DNA from: Sacculina carcini
Taxonomy: Eukaryota; Arthropoda; Thecostraca; Sacculinidae
DNA length: 64,000 nucleotides
Direction: 5' to 3'
NCBI GenBank assembly: GCA_916048095.2
Contig: OU696576.1
Location: forward strand, 8,509,988 to 8,573,987
Shown here: in pieces, positions 24,031 through 35,936 of the stretch
How positions within the stretch are numbered: the first letter of the stretch is position 1
How the letters are laid out: every line of letters begins with the position of its first letter
Made by a program: the position numbers and the translations under genes
Notes under the pieces: generated by a model
The model's database searches: none
The model's input: only the letters and a program-made list of their open reading frames with translations
Told to the model about the DNA's origin: nothing

Positions 24031-24696
24031 TGTGCGTGTAATAATTTAATTTTCGCGCCTGTGTGTCATTAGTGCTCTATATCAAATGTGCATTGTTAAT
24101 GTTGTTGCTGTTATTAATAATGGTTCCAAACACAACATCACCAATAGTTGATGAGGGGATGAGATGGATGACAGAATATCCTGGATAGTCAATGGAGCAA
24201 TAACCGATGCAAACAAAAACGACTGCAACGACGACGACGAAAATCATATAATCGTTAAAAATAGTCGTTCGCCTCTGTGTGTTCTGTGTTTGGTGCGTTC
24301 AATAGTAAACATCGTTTGGGTGATGTGAAAAACAGCAACAGAAAAAAAAACTAGATCACGGCAGCCGCCAAGCAAACAGGCCCTCGACAGTATATGCCAC
24401 CGGGAGCCGACGCCGTCAACTGGCGCGCAATATAAGTCGGCAAGAGCAGCATGCATGAAAATATCGCACTAGTTCTACCAGTGCAAGACGATCAAAACAC
24501 ACACACACACACACACACAGACAGGCAGGTACACACACACACACACACACATAGATATAGACGGATATAGTGCATAACCTCTGATCAACCGCAACAAAAC
24601 AGCATAGAGTCCTTTGAGGACAGCCGAGCGGTTCGCATGGCTTGGAAAAACATTATCCAGGACGCACGTGCCCCAAGATCGTAAACACTGACTGCG

Positions 24697-24703
24697 TATA
24701 AAA
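24697..24703 (+). promoter_or_regulatory. TATA box of vitellogenin 2
   Basis: TATAAAA in GCGTATAAAAGCG, 107 bp before the ATG at 24810. A TTCCAGTGA initiator-like word lies about 25 bp downstream. Spacing is almost the same as in vitellogenin 1. Confidence 0.75.
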
Positions 24704-24809
24704 GCGTCGAGTGCACCGTTCCAGTGACAAACAGCCACCGATCGTGTCTTGAGCAAGAATCGACTGGCGATCGCTTGAACTGAATCTACACGTCCACACA
24801 GCGACAAAC

Positions 24810-27800
24810 ATGGGAAGCCGAGGGGCTCATCTCCTCCTGCTGCTAGGTGAGTGGCTTGACCATCATGATAGTGATACAGATAAAGAACCAGATAAACCCA
24901 AACAAATCGTCTCAAAGCATTGAATTCTCGCTGAAGCTGATGTTGATTAATTGAAATTATTCGATATTATCATAAGCATGTTGATGGGCACACTTATTCG
25001 TGCATTGTACTCATCGAGCACAATGTGTAGCGACTTAAAAGTGTCTGCAGTAAATTTCCACTATCGAAATACAAACGATGATGTTTACTGTTACTTTGGA
25101 CTGCGTGGTTTAGTGGTAGCATACCCGCTTTACAAGCGGGAGGCCCGTTGTGCGAAACCCGACGGAGGATAGTTTCTTTAGGCGAATTCTATAATCCAAT
25201 AGCCCCTGTCCACCGAGCAGTAAATGATGGTACGAGATATCAGTCATGTGTTGTGTCATGCATTCTGGGGAGGTGGTCCTCTCTAATAAGTCCTCCGCCC
25301 TTGTGGCGCCATAGCGTGGAGAGGGTCGGCTCTGCGGTGGCAGCGAGCTGCACGGGGCACACCTGTGTGTGTTCATAAGCTTCGACTTCTTCCCGTGTAG
25401 CAGCTGTCACTTGATGTCTTTAACCTTTATTCTAGCAATGTTCAAGCACATAACTTGGTACCAAGCCATGCCATGTCTTACCGTCAAAATGATCGCAAAC
25501 ACTTCGTCCAAGGTGATTCCTCAGCAGAATGATGACACATTTAATTCAATTGATATACAGCCTACCGTATTCTTTATTCGTATATATTTATTTATTGATT
25601 CTATATTTGCAATTTAAGCATATCTTTCCTGGAAGAGTATGCCATAATTATTTAGGGATCACATGCATCGGAATCACGAGACCATTCTCGTTGAGCTCCG
25701 TGGTGTAGTGGTCTCGTGCACACCTTACAAGTGGGAGGTCCGTGGTTCGAAACCCGGTGGATACTTTCCTTGGGCGAATTATATAATCCAACAGCCCCTG
25801 TTCACCCAGCAGTAAATGGTACCAGATATCAGTCATGTGTTGTGTCATGCATTCTGGGGAGGTGGCCTTCTCTAATACGTCTTCCGTCCTTATGGCGCCA
25901 TAGCGTGGAAAGGTTCGGTTCAGCTGCACGGGGCTGCACTGCAGCACCTTTATTCGTGAGCTTCGGCTTCTTCCCGTGTAACAGCTGTCACTTGAGGCAT
26001 TTAACGTTTAAGAGATGCGTAACGTGAAGAATTCCCCTCTACTGGAGAATTGAGAGACCGTCAAGTGAGGAATTAAAAGGCATACAGAATAACAAGTGTG
26101 TGATTTGATCAATATAAATTCGTATAAATTAAATTCGTATATTGTATATATATATATATATATTGTTTATAGTGACTTCCTCACATTCAATTGTGTAGAA
26201 CAGCGGAATTCATATGATTTATCAGCGCTGTAGCGGAAAATGAAGCGTTGGCTCGTTAAGAAGTGGGAAATCAGAGAAAAAAGGTTACGGACCACCATTC
26301 TAGACGTATCCACCTCGTGATATAAAAAGGCTCAACAGATAGTAGACGGGAGAACAATTTTTCGAGATGTTTGGAAGCCATGAAGTCAATGTATATTGTG
26401 TATGTATATATGTGTTTGTATGTGTATGTATATGTGTGTGTGTGTGCACAGCGTCGTTGTGGTCGGTGCAAGCACAGTGGGAACAGGGATACTTGTGGAA
26501 GTACCGGTATGCAGCCCGACAATGTTCGTCACTATCGAGAAACCACAACCAGTACTCGGCAGTGGCAATCAAGTGCCAACTGTGGGTGCAGCAGTTCGAG
26601 AACCAGGTGCTCGAAGTCAACCTGACCAACTGCGAATACGGAGAGCTGCACAACCAAGCCTCCAGCCATAGTTGTGAGCACACACCCATCAGCTACAGTC
26701 CACTGCCGCCCGAGCTCAGCCGAGTGATTAGCATGCCATGCCACGTGCAGCTGTCACGCGGGCTCATATCCCAAGTGACGTGCGACGCCAAAGAAACGGT
26801 GCACTCGATGAATCTGAAAAAAGCCGTGCTGTCGCGACTTCAAATGGACTGGGAAGGTCGATCATCGTTGGATAGAAGTAAACTGAACGCACCGCAGCCA
26901 CAAGGACGTGCACCGCCATATTTCGTCGTGATGGAAAAAACGGAAGGAGGAGAATGTAGAACCACTGTCATGGTCACGCCACCGATCAACGAACTCTACA
27001 AAAGGCAGACTCTACACGACCTGCGGCGAAAGTTCCCCGATATACATCTTCCTCCTGAAGTGATGAAGGCACCGCTGAGATTCGTTTACAAGGTGAACGA
27101 CTATGAACGAACACATGACCGCTCCACTTGGATTCATCAAATGCCCGCTAATCGTAATAACTATCTATGCTACGCAGGAGCGTGTCTTCAAACGCCATCA
27201 AATAGAAGTACCACGGTCAGCTACATCCTCAGTGGATATAGAGCAGCTGATGCAAGAATTTTGAAAATAATTGCTGAATCGCAAACCGTTTTGAGCCCGC
27301 TCACATACCGCACTACACAAATGTGGACAAAAACAAACCAGACATTCGTGAACATTGGCAGCGAAAGAAGCAGAAACCAGAAAACAGTTATCCCGAACCC
27401 CCAGGTTCACCGGAATCTTACTTTCTTGCTTCCAACCAGCGATAAACAACCACTCCGAAAGCCAGATCCACGATCAGAAATCGTTCAATTGTCCATGTTC
27501 TCACCTGGCAGCCCCATCCCAAAATTAACAAAAGCAGAACTGCAACAAAAGATATGGCAGAGCCTGCAGACCATTGAGCAACAGGTAGGTAAGCCAGTAC
27601 CCGACGAAGGGTACACAGTAACCGGATCTTTGCTTGAAATGGAAAAAGCAATAGCTCTACTCCCCTATTCGTCACTGAAGAGTATCTTCTCTAGTGTGCA
27701 CACCCAAAGACAAAGGGAAATTTATTATCACATGCTGGTTGGAACTGGGACACCGGCTGCACTCAGTGTGATATTTGAGGCGATTGAGAACAAACAAGTG

Positions 27801-30800
27801 GATTCCTGGTTGGCTAATTGGTTGATAGCAAGAATGCCGATGCACTCCAAGATTTTTGTGCCCAAGACGGTTCAGGAGCTTATGAGTTTGATGCAATCAC
27901 CAGTAGTTAGCTCAAGCAAGCAGCTACACTCCACCACGGTGCTCGCTCTGGGAAAAATATTCAATCAGCTGTGTGTAAACAACGCCACAGTTGATAAGAG
28001 CTATCCAACATCGGCATACGGACCGCTGTGCACAGATCAAGTACAAGAAATGATGCTGAATTTAATTACAAAATGTGAACAATACGCGCAGGCCGAACAT
28101 TCAGCATGGAGAGCTGCCTATTTGAGAGCCATAGGTTTAACAGGCCACCCGAAAGCTGTCGAGGTGTTGGAAAAATTCATCTATGGACAACAAACACCTG
28201 AGATTGTGAGCGCAATATATGCCTTGGGCGTCATAGCAGGTAAACAGCCTCAACTGGTGAGCAGAGTTCTGATGGGCAAGTTCAACGATCCATCCAGCAA
28301 CAATCAGGAACGTGGTGCAGCGTTTGTGATTTGGCTCGAGTGTAACCCGGGAATATACGAAATGCAGAGTGTGGCCATACGCATGTGGCATATCAAAAAC
28401 GTACAATTGCGAAGCCTGGTATATTCGGCATTCAAGTCACTCTCAGAATCGCCACGCCCAGAGTTCCCGCGCTTACACGCAATGAGCTGCAAGGCAACGA
28501 CCGTGCTGCCAATAGTGCCAAGACCGCCCAACGCTCTTCTATACAGCTCACATTACTTCTGGTCAACCGTTCTGCCACGCACACAAACAGGTTACGATGG
28601 TCTGTGGAGCTCACAATTCAACCCTCGCTCTGTTATTCCACAAGAACTGTACGCAAGGCTCAGCCCATACAAAGAAGGCTACGTCTACAAAGCGATAGAG
28701 CAATCGTTGACACTTCAGAATGTACAGAAGCATATCATTGCACTATTCAACAGCTCAGAAACGCCAGTTTCATGGCCGAGTCTTCCACAGCCAGTCAAGA
28801 AAGTATTGGAGAACTTGAGTGTATGGAACGCAAAGTTGAACGAGTGGCCCACCAACGTTTCTTCTTATACAAGTCTCATGGAATCGATGAATTACTTTTT
28901 CACCGCTCAATGGCACGATATCAAACAAAAAATACCAACGGGAGATAATTTCTACAATATTTCCAAGGTAGTGGTATTGAATATTGAGGACAGAACAGTG
29001 CAATCTGAGTCTGGAATAGGTATGGCTACTATTGTAACAAACAAGAGTCCAGTGCTGATTTCTATCAACGGACTGTTCCGCATACTCAACAAACCAGAAA
29101 GCGGTCGAATAATCGTCGAGTTCAAAAACATACACACATCGCTATTTGGAAAGGCACGCTCAGAAATGAGCACAGTGAGCCCTGCAACCCACAAACAATT
29201 GGGCATTGGTTTGGACTTGGATGTTGTCGTTCGTCCAGACATCTCTTTCGCCGTGAGCATCGACAAGAGAACACAGGTAGTTGAACTGAGTGCGAATATT
29301 TCGCAAACTTCATCACCACTGCACGTATTCCAGTATCGCGAAATGCCGTATACGATCGGCGGACCGGTGACATCGTTCGATCCAGCCGTACCGAGCCCCA
29401 GCAAACAACCAATACAACCCGATACTCCTTTATGGCGAGTTATCAAGTTCGGTCAGCCCGAACAAATCTCAGGTAAAATAGAAGCCAAAGGTCAAGTGCC
29501 ATTGAGCTACGCAGAGCTTTACCAACGCTACAGGGAAAGTATGTCTACCGGTGCCAGGAAAGCGTACTTCACAAACGTTCAACAGCGAGAGATCAAGGTC
29601 ATATTGGATATGCCGAGATCTAGAGTCAGCAAGGTGGCCGCTGTCATTGCACCGCAGGTTAATGTATCGCAGCCGATCCCAGCACCGCCGGCATGGTCAG
29701 TGGTGCCGAGGGAGCTATGGACACGTCTCCAACATCAGATCACCGTAGCAAAGCAAGAACTCCTGAAATATCCCCACCAAGAACCGGTAGAGTTCTATGG
29801 TAAGGCTATTGCGGCGGCCTCAGGCAGCTACCCACTCACTAGCAGCACGCCAGCAGGTAAAGCCGGTGTTTACGCCTTGTTCGCCTTGAATCCAAAACAA
29901 CGGTCAATTCATTATGAACTCAAATACGGCAGCATTGAACATCAGTTGTGTGCGAACGGAGAATATGTGCCGCCACAAACTAGCAGCGACCGACACACGC
30001 TGCTCAGATCACCAACTAAAGCCAGCGTCACTTCAACGGTGCAGTTTGGCCGTCAAAGCTGTTCGGAACAGTCGATACAGATGAAAGCCAACCTAGAGAC
30101 CGATCCGAAAGCGATCGAATTTGCCAGTTCGTGCCCGGCAGCGAGACAATGTGAGCAGCATGAGCAACAAGGCAACCCATCATCCAGCACCTGCGAATTG
30201 GCAAAGGATTACGCTGCCATGCTCTCCAAGGTCGATGTGGTCATCAAAGCCAGTCAGGTGAGTACCGTACAGTGAACAAGCACGTTCTCAGACAATAAAA
30301 ATATAAACCCATAATACAATTAATAACCCTAGGAAATGATATATCTATGGTTTAATACGCAATACTCCTTCATAGTGTATAGCACACGGAATCGAGACAT
30401 AATATTGCTACGGACCTGTCCTTCAAAAAATATAAATCAAAAAATTTACCCACAAAAAAATCAAAGAGAAGTAACAACCTAATTTGAAAATAATACATTT
30501 TAAATGCAATTATTTCAATTTATCACATATATTAGTCAATTCGGTGTAAAACCTTCACTCATCTGTTGTTGTATCTATCGTGCAGCTCAGCGATACTGCC
30601 TGGAATTACAGCAGCAAGGTGGACCAGTTGCTCAAGTATATTGGCTACCCGTACATGGACAGCAATCCGCAGCAGGTCAACACCAGCAACCAGGTGGGTG
30701 TGACCGTACACTTCGACCCTTACCTGAACTGCATCAATGCGTCCGTCTACAAGCCACACGAGCGCAACGTGTTCTCACCCATCTATCTACCGTGGGAAGC

Positions 30801-31521
30801 ACGATCCAAGCCAATTGGCTTCTGTCTGCGCCACTCAGTGCAGCAGAAAATGTGCGAGGCGCTGAACGGAGCTGAAAAACACAACTGCCGCTACGACCGC
30901 AGCGTCCTCAAGACGTTCGACAACGTGACCATACCAATACGTGGCTCGCCCTCACAACATACGCTGCTGGCTGCCATCCAATGGTCTCCGAGATACTACT
31001 TCGCTGTTCTGGGACGCATGGCTGGCCAGGGTCCTTCGCTGACGACGTACGTCGAAGGCCATAAAGTGGAAGTGCTGTCGATTGGTCAACCAGGCGCTTT
31101 CCAGGTGAAGATCAACGGCTCGACACCGCAAACTCTGCGTCCATTTGTTGCCGTCAATATTCCAGCACCTCGCAGCATTGGCTACGTGTACCTGTCGAGT
31201 CCCGACACAGCCACGCTGTGTCTCCATCGCTACAGACTGTGCGTGGATATCACTCCCAAATCGATTATTGTCGAGCCCAGCAAGCTTTTGCACGCAGGTC
31301 GTTTTAGCGGCGCGTGCGGCGACTTCAACGGCGAACAGAGCTTGGATCTGGTCGACGCCGACTTCTGCGTGCGTCAGGATAAGCAGAAATTCCTCAGTTC
31401 CTATTGCGTCAGTCTTCCCGGTGATTCTCCGTGCCCGTCTCCACATCCTCTGTCTCGTCACCGACGACAGAGGGCACCAGAGCCCGACAGCTGCCGCAAA
31501 CCGGAGCCGTACTGGCCCTAA
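24810..31521 (+). CDS. Vitellogenin 2 (yolk lipoprotein precursor)
   Basis: Second tandem vitellogenin, same strand. Exons 24810-24846, 26452-30257 and 30586-31521 join to 1592 codons plus stop, with intron phases 1 and 0 exactly as in vitellogenin 1. Exon 1 encodes a signal peptide (MGSRGAHLLLLL). Exon 2 begins with the lipid-transfer module (WEQGYLWKYRYAARQC, AVAIKCQLWV) and continues through the helical repeats and beta-sheet regions. Exon 3 has a canonical von Willebrand type D domain: C-x-x-DRSVLKTFDNVTIPI, YYFAVLG, and GACGDFNGEQSLD. A basic RHRRQR run near the C-terminus is a possible proprotein-convertase site. It lacks the Tyr/acidic tract of vitellogenin 1. No polyserine phosvitin. 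Confidence 0.95.
25098..25430 (+). mobile_element. tRNA-Val-derived SINE family A, full-length copy
   Basis: Head: GTGGTTTAGTGGTAGCAT (box A), anticodon stem-loop CCCGC-TTTACAA-GCGGG with anticodon TAC (Val), then a decayed box B. Body with ATATCAGTCATGTGTTG, GTGGCGCCATAGCGTGG and CACACCTGTGTGTGTTCAT; tail TCTTTAACCTTTA. Confidence 0.9.
25693..26010 (+). mobile_element. tRNA-Val-derived SINE family A, second copy in the same intron
   Basis: Head GTGGTGTAGTGGTCTCGTGC and box B GGTTCGAAACC are well kept; the anticodon loop again reads TTACAA. The body has a short deletion in the GGTTCTGCGGTGGCAGCGAG part. Tail CTTGAGGCATTTAACGTTTA. Confidence 0.88.
26193..26306 (-). repeat. Dispersed repeat family C, partial reverse copy
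   Basis: On the minus strand: CCGTAACCTTTTTTCTCTGA, CCCACTTCTT, GAGCCAAC and TTTTCC in the same order as the copies at 6.76 and 50.79 kb. Confidence 0.55.
30258..30585 (+). other. Intron 2 of vitellogenin 2
   Basis: Phase-0 intron, GTGAGT...ATCGTGCAG, AT-rich, no repeats recognised. Confidence 0.85.
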
Positions 31522-32371
31522 AAAGTATGTGGTCGTAAGACGAGTTATTGACTCCTCTCTTCCTACGAACTTCTTCCACCATTCCACCTCCTGATGTTCA
31601 TGTCTCCCTGATATTTGTCTCAACGAAACGGACCGAACTCACGAACGATCGACCGAAGTTTGCGCTAGAATATATATAAATTTACTGTCAAAATTACACT
31701 CAAAGGGAACTTACGTACTGGGTGTGTAGTGTCATTCTTCTGTGCATGTGTTTGTCAGATTTGTTGTATACTTAGTTTCATAAATAATGTATTTATGTAT
31801 TATTTATCATATATTTATGTGTGAATGGGTGAGTGAAATGTGTGCGAGCTCCTTGCGTGCAATATGCGTGTTCAATGTTACTCTTTCGGCATTCGGGGAA
31901 GCAATAAAACGGAGCAGTCCGATGCCGACTTTTGCTTCGATAATTAACAACACAACGCGCGAGCGCACAACAAATCCACAACCAGCACCGCACATAAACG
32001 CTGTGAACGTTAATACTCAATGCCCCAACTGCTCAGTAAAGAGAACACCTCACTCGATTAAGGACAGTGACGGCGACAGAATCTTTCCGCTGGAAGGAGC
32101 TGAAGTGGGAGGAGGGATAAGGAAAAACATGTCGGGGCTTGGCAATACATGAAGAAGTACACTAGAAATGTTCATGATCAGGGGATTCTGGGGGACTCAG
32201 GAGCGGCTGGCACATCTTTGGGGAAGGGCTTCAGTCCCTCCGAAACATCTGGCGCCGCCACTGATGGAGGACCTAATCGAGCTTGAAGGATGACTGTTCT
32301 CAGAACCTTTCTCATGGTCTAGGCGACCAGCAATCCTTAATTACCACATAACTCAACCATTGACATTTAGG
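31522..32371. other. Convergent intergenic region between vitellogenin 2 and BRCA2
   Basis: Presumably the two 3' UTRs. A 121-codon open frame on + (31787-32152) has no family likeness. 32190-32275 (minus strand) holds AGTGGCGGCGCCAG...GGAGGGACTGAAG, which recurs at 63.16 kb (repeat family E). Confidence 0.5.
31903..31908 (+). promoter_or_regulatory. Candidate poly(A) signal of vitellogenin 2
   Basis: AATAAA 380 bp after the stop codon. It is the first exact hexamer on the + strand after 31521; use is inferred. Confidence 0.4.
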
Positions 32372-32729
32372 TCACGCAATATTTGAAGCCCCTCTGAAAT
32401 GGCATGAATAGGAAAACACGTTGAAACAGATTGAAAGCCAGGCTGTGGACGCACTAACCAACATATGCTTCAGTCGATTGACGCGTTCGATGAGCTTGGC
32501 CGCACCACCAGACATGCCACCAGAGACGCCACCTGAGACGCCACCACACTCGGCATCAGGCGCCGTGACCCCGGTCAATTCGGTCACATGACACCGGGTC
32601 AGCGCGCCGCCGGTCAAATGTCGACCGATTGGCTGCACGTTGGTCAGCAGAAGAATGCGACCCTCACACACCACACGCTCCAGAGCCATGCTCTGCAAAC
32701 GCACCAGCCCACACACACACATACACACA

Positions 32730-32770
<41 letters not shown>

Positions 32771-32874
32771 CAGTCTTCCAACTTAAATACGACTAACGTT
32801 CTGACATTACTGACACTGACAAAAATATTTCATGGAAATATATATGAATTGAATAACTAAACATTATGTGTATA

Positions 32875-32916
<42 letters not shown>

Positions 32917-35504
32917 TGTGTATGACGATAGCCCATACTGATGAGAAACACTGCGATACGACACGTCACAACACATAATAATATTATATGAACGCCATCG
33001 TTAAGAAATGAATCATGAAGCATAGTCGCCACACTCAAAACGCACACAATACAAGCCACTACAGCAGATGTTCGCAATCGGTGGGTCGCGACCCACCGAG
33101 GTCACTTCAGGGGGTCGTGGGAGCCGTCTGGAAAATTAGCATCCGACATAATTTGCACAACAAATCACGTTATGAACACCTGATGTTTTTCATTTGTATT
33201 TTCGAATAAATTCAATAACGATGACATTAAAGTATTGAATGTGATAAGAATTCAGTATAAAGGTATTTTTCTAACGTATCTTATTCTTTACTGACAGGTC
33301 ATGGAGCCCTCCGGATCTGTCCTGGGGGTCGCTGAGCGAAAAAGATTGAAAATCCCTGCACTACAGTGCAGCACCTGCAATCCGCGCCAAAAATGCACGG
33401 CCACCAGATGTCGCTGATGGTCGCACATATAGACGGTCTGGTGGCGGTGGCGGTCGCTGCGGCCAGTGGTGGCGAGTGGTGGCGCCTCCACTCGAACCAC
33501 CAGCGCCACCAGATCGACCTCTCCGAACGCCGGCGGTTGTGGTGGCGGCCTCACGCCGTCACGGCCCTCACAGCTGGCGTCCAGCCAACAGCGGGGCGGC
33601 CAGTGAAAGGCCTTGTGTTGTGACGTCACGGCTAGAGGCCTGATGCGGCAATAACTGCCCGCCGACAGCTGCAGCGCCCCGTCTCTGAGGCAGAACGCAA
33701 GGTGGGAGGGGCGCGGCCGAAAAGGGGAACAAGATGATCAAGATGGTCATTGAAAAGTCGACGCCAATAAAAAATACCGGCAGCGGAAAAATGACTAAAT
33801 TGCAAAAGTGTCAGTTGACTTGCAAAACAGCGCTACAAAATAAATATTTGGAGTGCAGCTTAAAAATCAAAGGACCAATTCAAGGAGCAATACTTGCACA
33901 CAATACTGAACGAGTAGAATGATAAAGGCACATCTAAAGGAAACAAATATCATATCTGAAAAACATGTTGATACTGGACGGAATTTATATTGCATTCTAC
34001 AAAAAAATCCGCAATTTCTGCAAAATTTCCAACGCTTCAAAATAGACCAAATGAAAAACAAACAACTAAGATAGCCAGGCACCGTTTTGCGGAGGCGACG
34101 GCGCCATAGACGGACAAGCACGTGCCCTCCTTGATGAAGCGCATCAGTTCGTCGCTGGGCCGCCATATTGTCAACACAGCGCCATCTAACGGCAGATTAT
34201 TCGTACCCCATACGCGAATCTGCTCACACACACACGCGCGCTGTAGAAAGGCGCCAACCGATCAACGTATTTGTACACTTGGCAGCACGTGAGCCGAGAG
34301 GGGAGGGATAGGGGGCGGATGACGAGAAAGGGGGAGTAGAACCTTGAGCAGAGGAATGGTCGATGAATGATGGGCGGGCAGTAGATCAAGACGCCGGCGA
34401 AATTCGGCCTCCATCTTCTGCTGCTGTTCTTCGGCACATTGTCGCTGATATTGCTGCAGCAACAGCTTCTGCTGGTCGGTCAGCAATGACTACACACACC
34501 CACACACACACACACACTCACACACAAAAATAGACACAAATACACACCATGCTAAATGTTGTTCACATATAGTCTAGTGAAATAAACCTTCGAAAGCATC
34601 GATTAATCGTGTTGTCACCACTCTTACTCGCATCGTTCGTTTCCAGTCTTGAGAACTACACATGAGAAATCAAATCAGACACGCACACATACAAACACAC
34701 ACACACACACACACAAACACACATAATGCTTAAACAAGTGCGTTGTAAATTGCACAGTGTCAGTGACTATAGTGTAGGTGATATGTTAGTAGTCACTCGA
34801 GGTGGAATAATTATTATTAATTAATTACAGGCAAATCCAGTGACATGGGATGAGAGCAAGCACTATTACCAGCATGCAGTGGCCCCATGTACCACAAGTG
34901 CACAAAACATATAGATAGATTGAGAATAAAAATGGTTTAGTTAGTATGTGAGTCCAAGCACAAGCCAAACTAACGCCAAAAGTTCAACCAGAAAGCAATA
35001 CAGATAGACAGCCACACAATCACAAAATTCAAATCATTCACAAAGGAATTCATACACACACACACACACACAACAAAATTGACGTGAGATGCTCTAGGAG
35101 CCGACCTCCACTGAAGACACATCTGCCGCGTGCGTCACACACTCGTACACCTCCTGGCCGGAGCACAGCCGCGCCACCTCTTGTCTGGTGGGCGTGGCTT
35201 TTAGAGCGCCGGTGGGCGGGGCGTGGAGTTCGAGGGCGGAGCCAGACATGTCGCGCTGCACGTCGGCCAGCAGCTGTTCCAGTTGTTGTTGGCGCGCCGA
35301 ATCGCGTGCTCGTGCCGCACGACGCTCCTGTCGCTCGCTCAAAAACACTAACCGCACACACACACACACACACATATGAAGAGTGCTGTTCCGTTATTTC
35401 GCGTGTTGATTGATTTTACTTGTTTGATAACATGTGTATGTGTGTTCGTGTGTGTGAAAGAGAGAAAGAGAAAAAAAATGTGAGTGTGTATGCATATGTT
35501 TGAG

Positions 35505-35542
<38 letters not shown>

Positions 35543-35883
35543 CATATATGCGTGTAAGTGTGTATGTGTGTGTGTGTGTTTGTCACCGGCTTTTCTGACG
35601 TCCGAGGAGGCGTGGTCGCCACCCGACTTGTCGCAGTAGAGCAGCGGATAGCGGCGACCCACACACACATCCACACGCGCCACCGCACCCCCATCACCGA
35701 TCACACTGTACAGGCGCACGCAAAACTCACCACCACCACCGCCGCCGCCGCCATAGCGGTAAAAGCCTAGCTTGGTGTGCCAGCGCACGCGACGACACGA
35801 GTTGACAGAGAATCGCAGCGGTGTCGCGTTCGCCCCCATCTGGGATATCAGCGCGCACACACACACACGCACACACACACACA

Positions 35884-35936
<53 letters not shown>

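Larger units (their letters stand above)
19021..24696. other. Intergenic region between the two vitellogenin genes
   Basis: 5.7 kb of AT-rich sequence without a supported gene. Holds several (CA)n/(TG)n runs (19.04, 19.2, 20.87, 22.48-22.53, 22.59-22.64, 22.74, 22.93, 24.50-24.55 kb), a tandem of GGGAGTACAAGGGATTTACAA units at 21.20-21.25 kb, and a family B repeat at 23.8-24.0 kb. AATAAA at 19947 is a distant candidate poly(A) site for vitellogenin 1. Open frames here are short, repeat-driven and without family likeness. Confidence 0.6.
24847..26451 (+). other. Intron 1 of vitellogenin 2
   Basis: Phase-1 intron GTGAGT...(TG)nCACAG. Holds two direct SINE family A copies and a reverse family C repeat, and ends in a TG tract abutting the acceptor. 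Confidence 0.85.

Noticed and set aside
25098-25170. tRNA-Val gene
   Set aside because: The head belongs to a dispersed SINE with a 250-bp body; box B is damaged and acceptor stems do not pair.
31787-32152. 121-codon protein gene
   Set aside because: No recognisable family, no splice signals, and it lies in the likely 3' UTR of vitellogenin 2.
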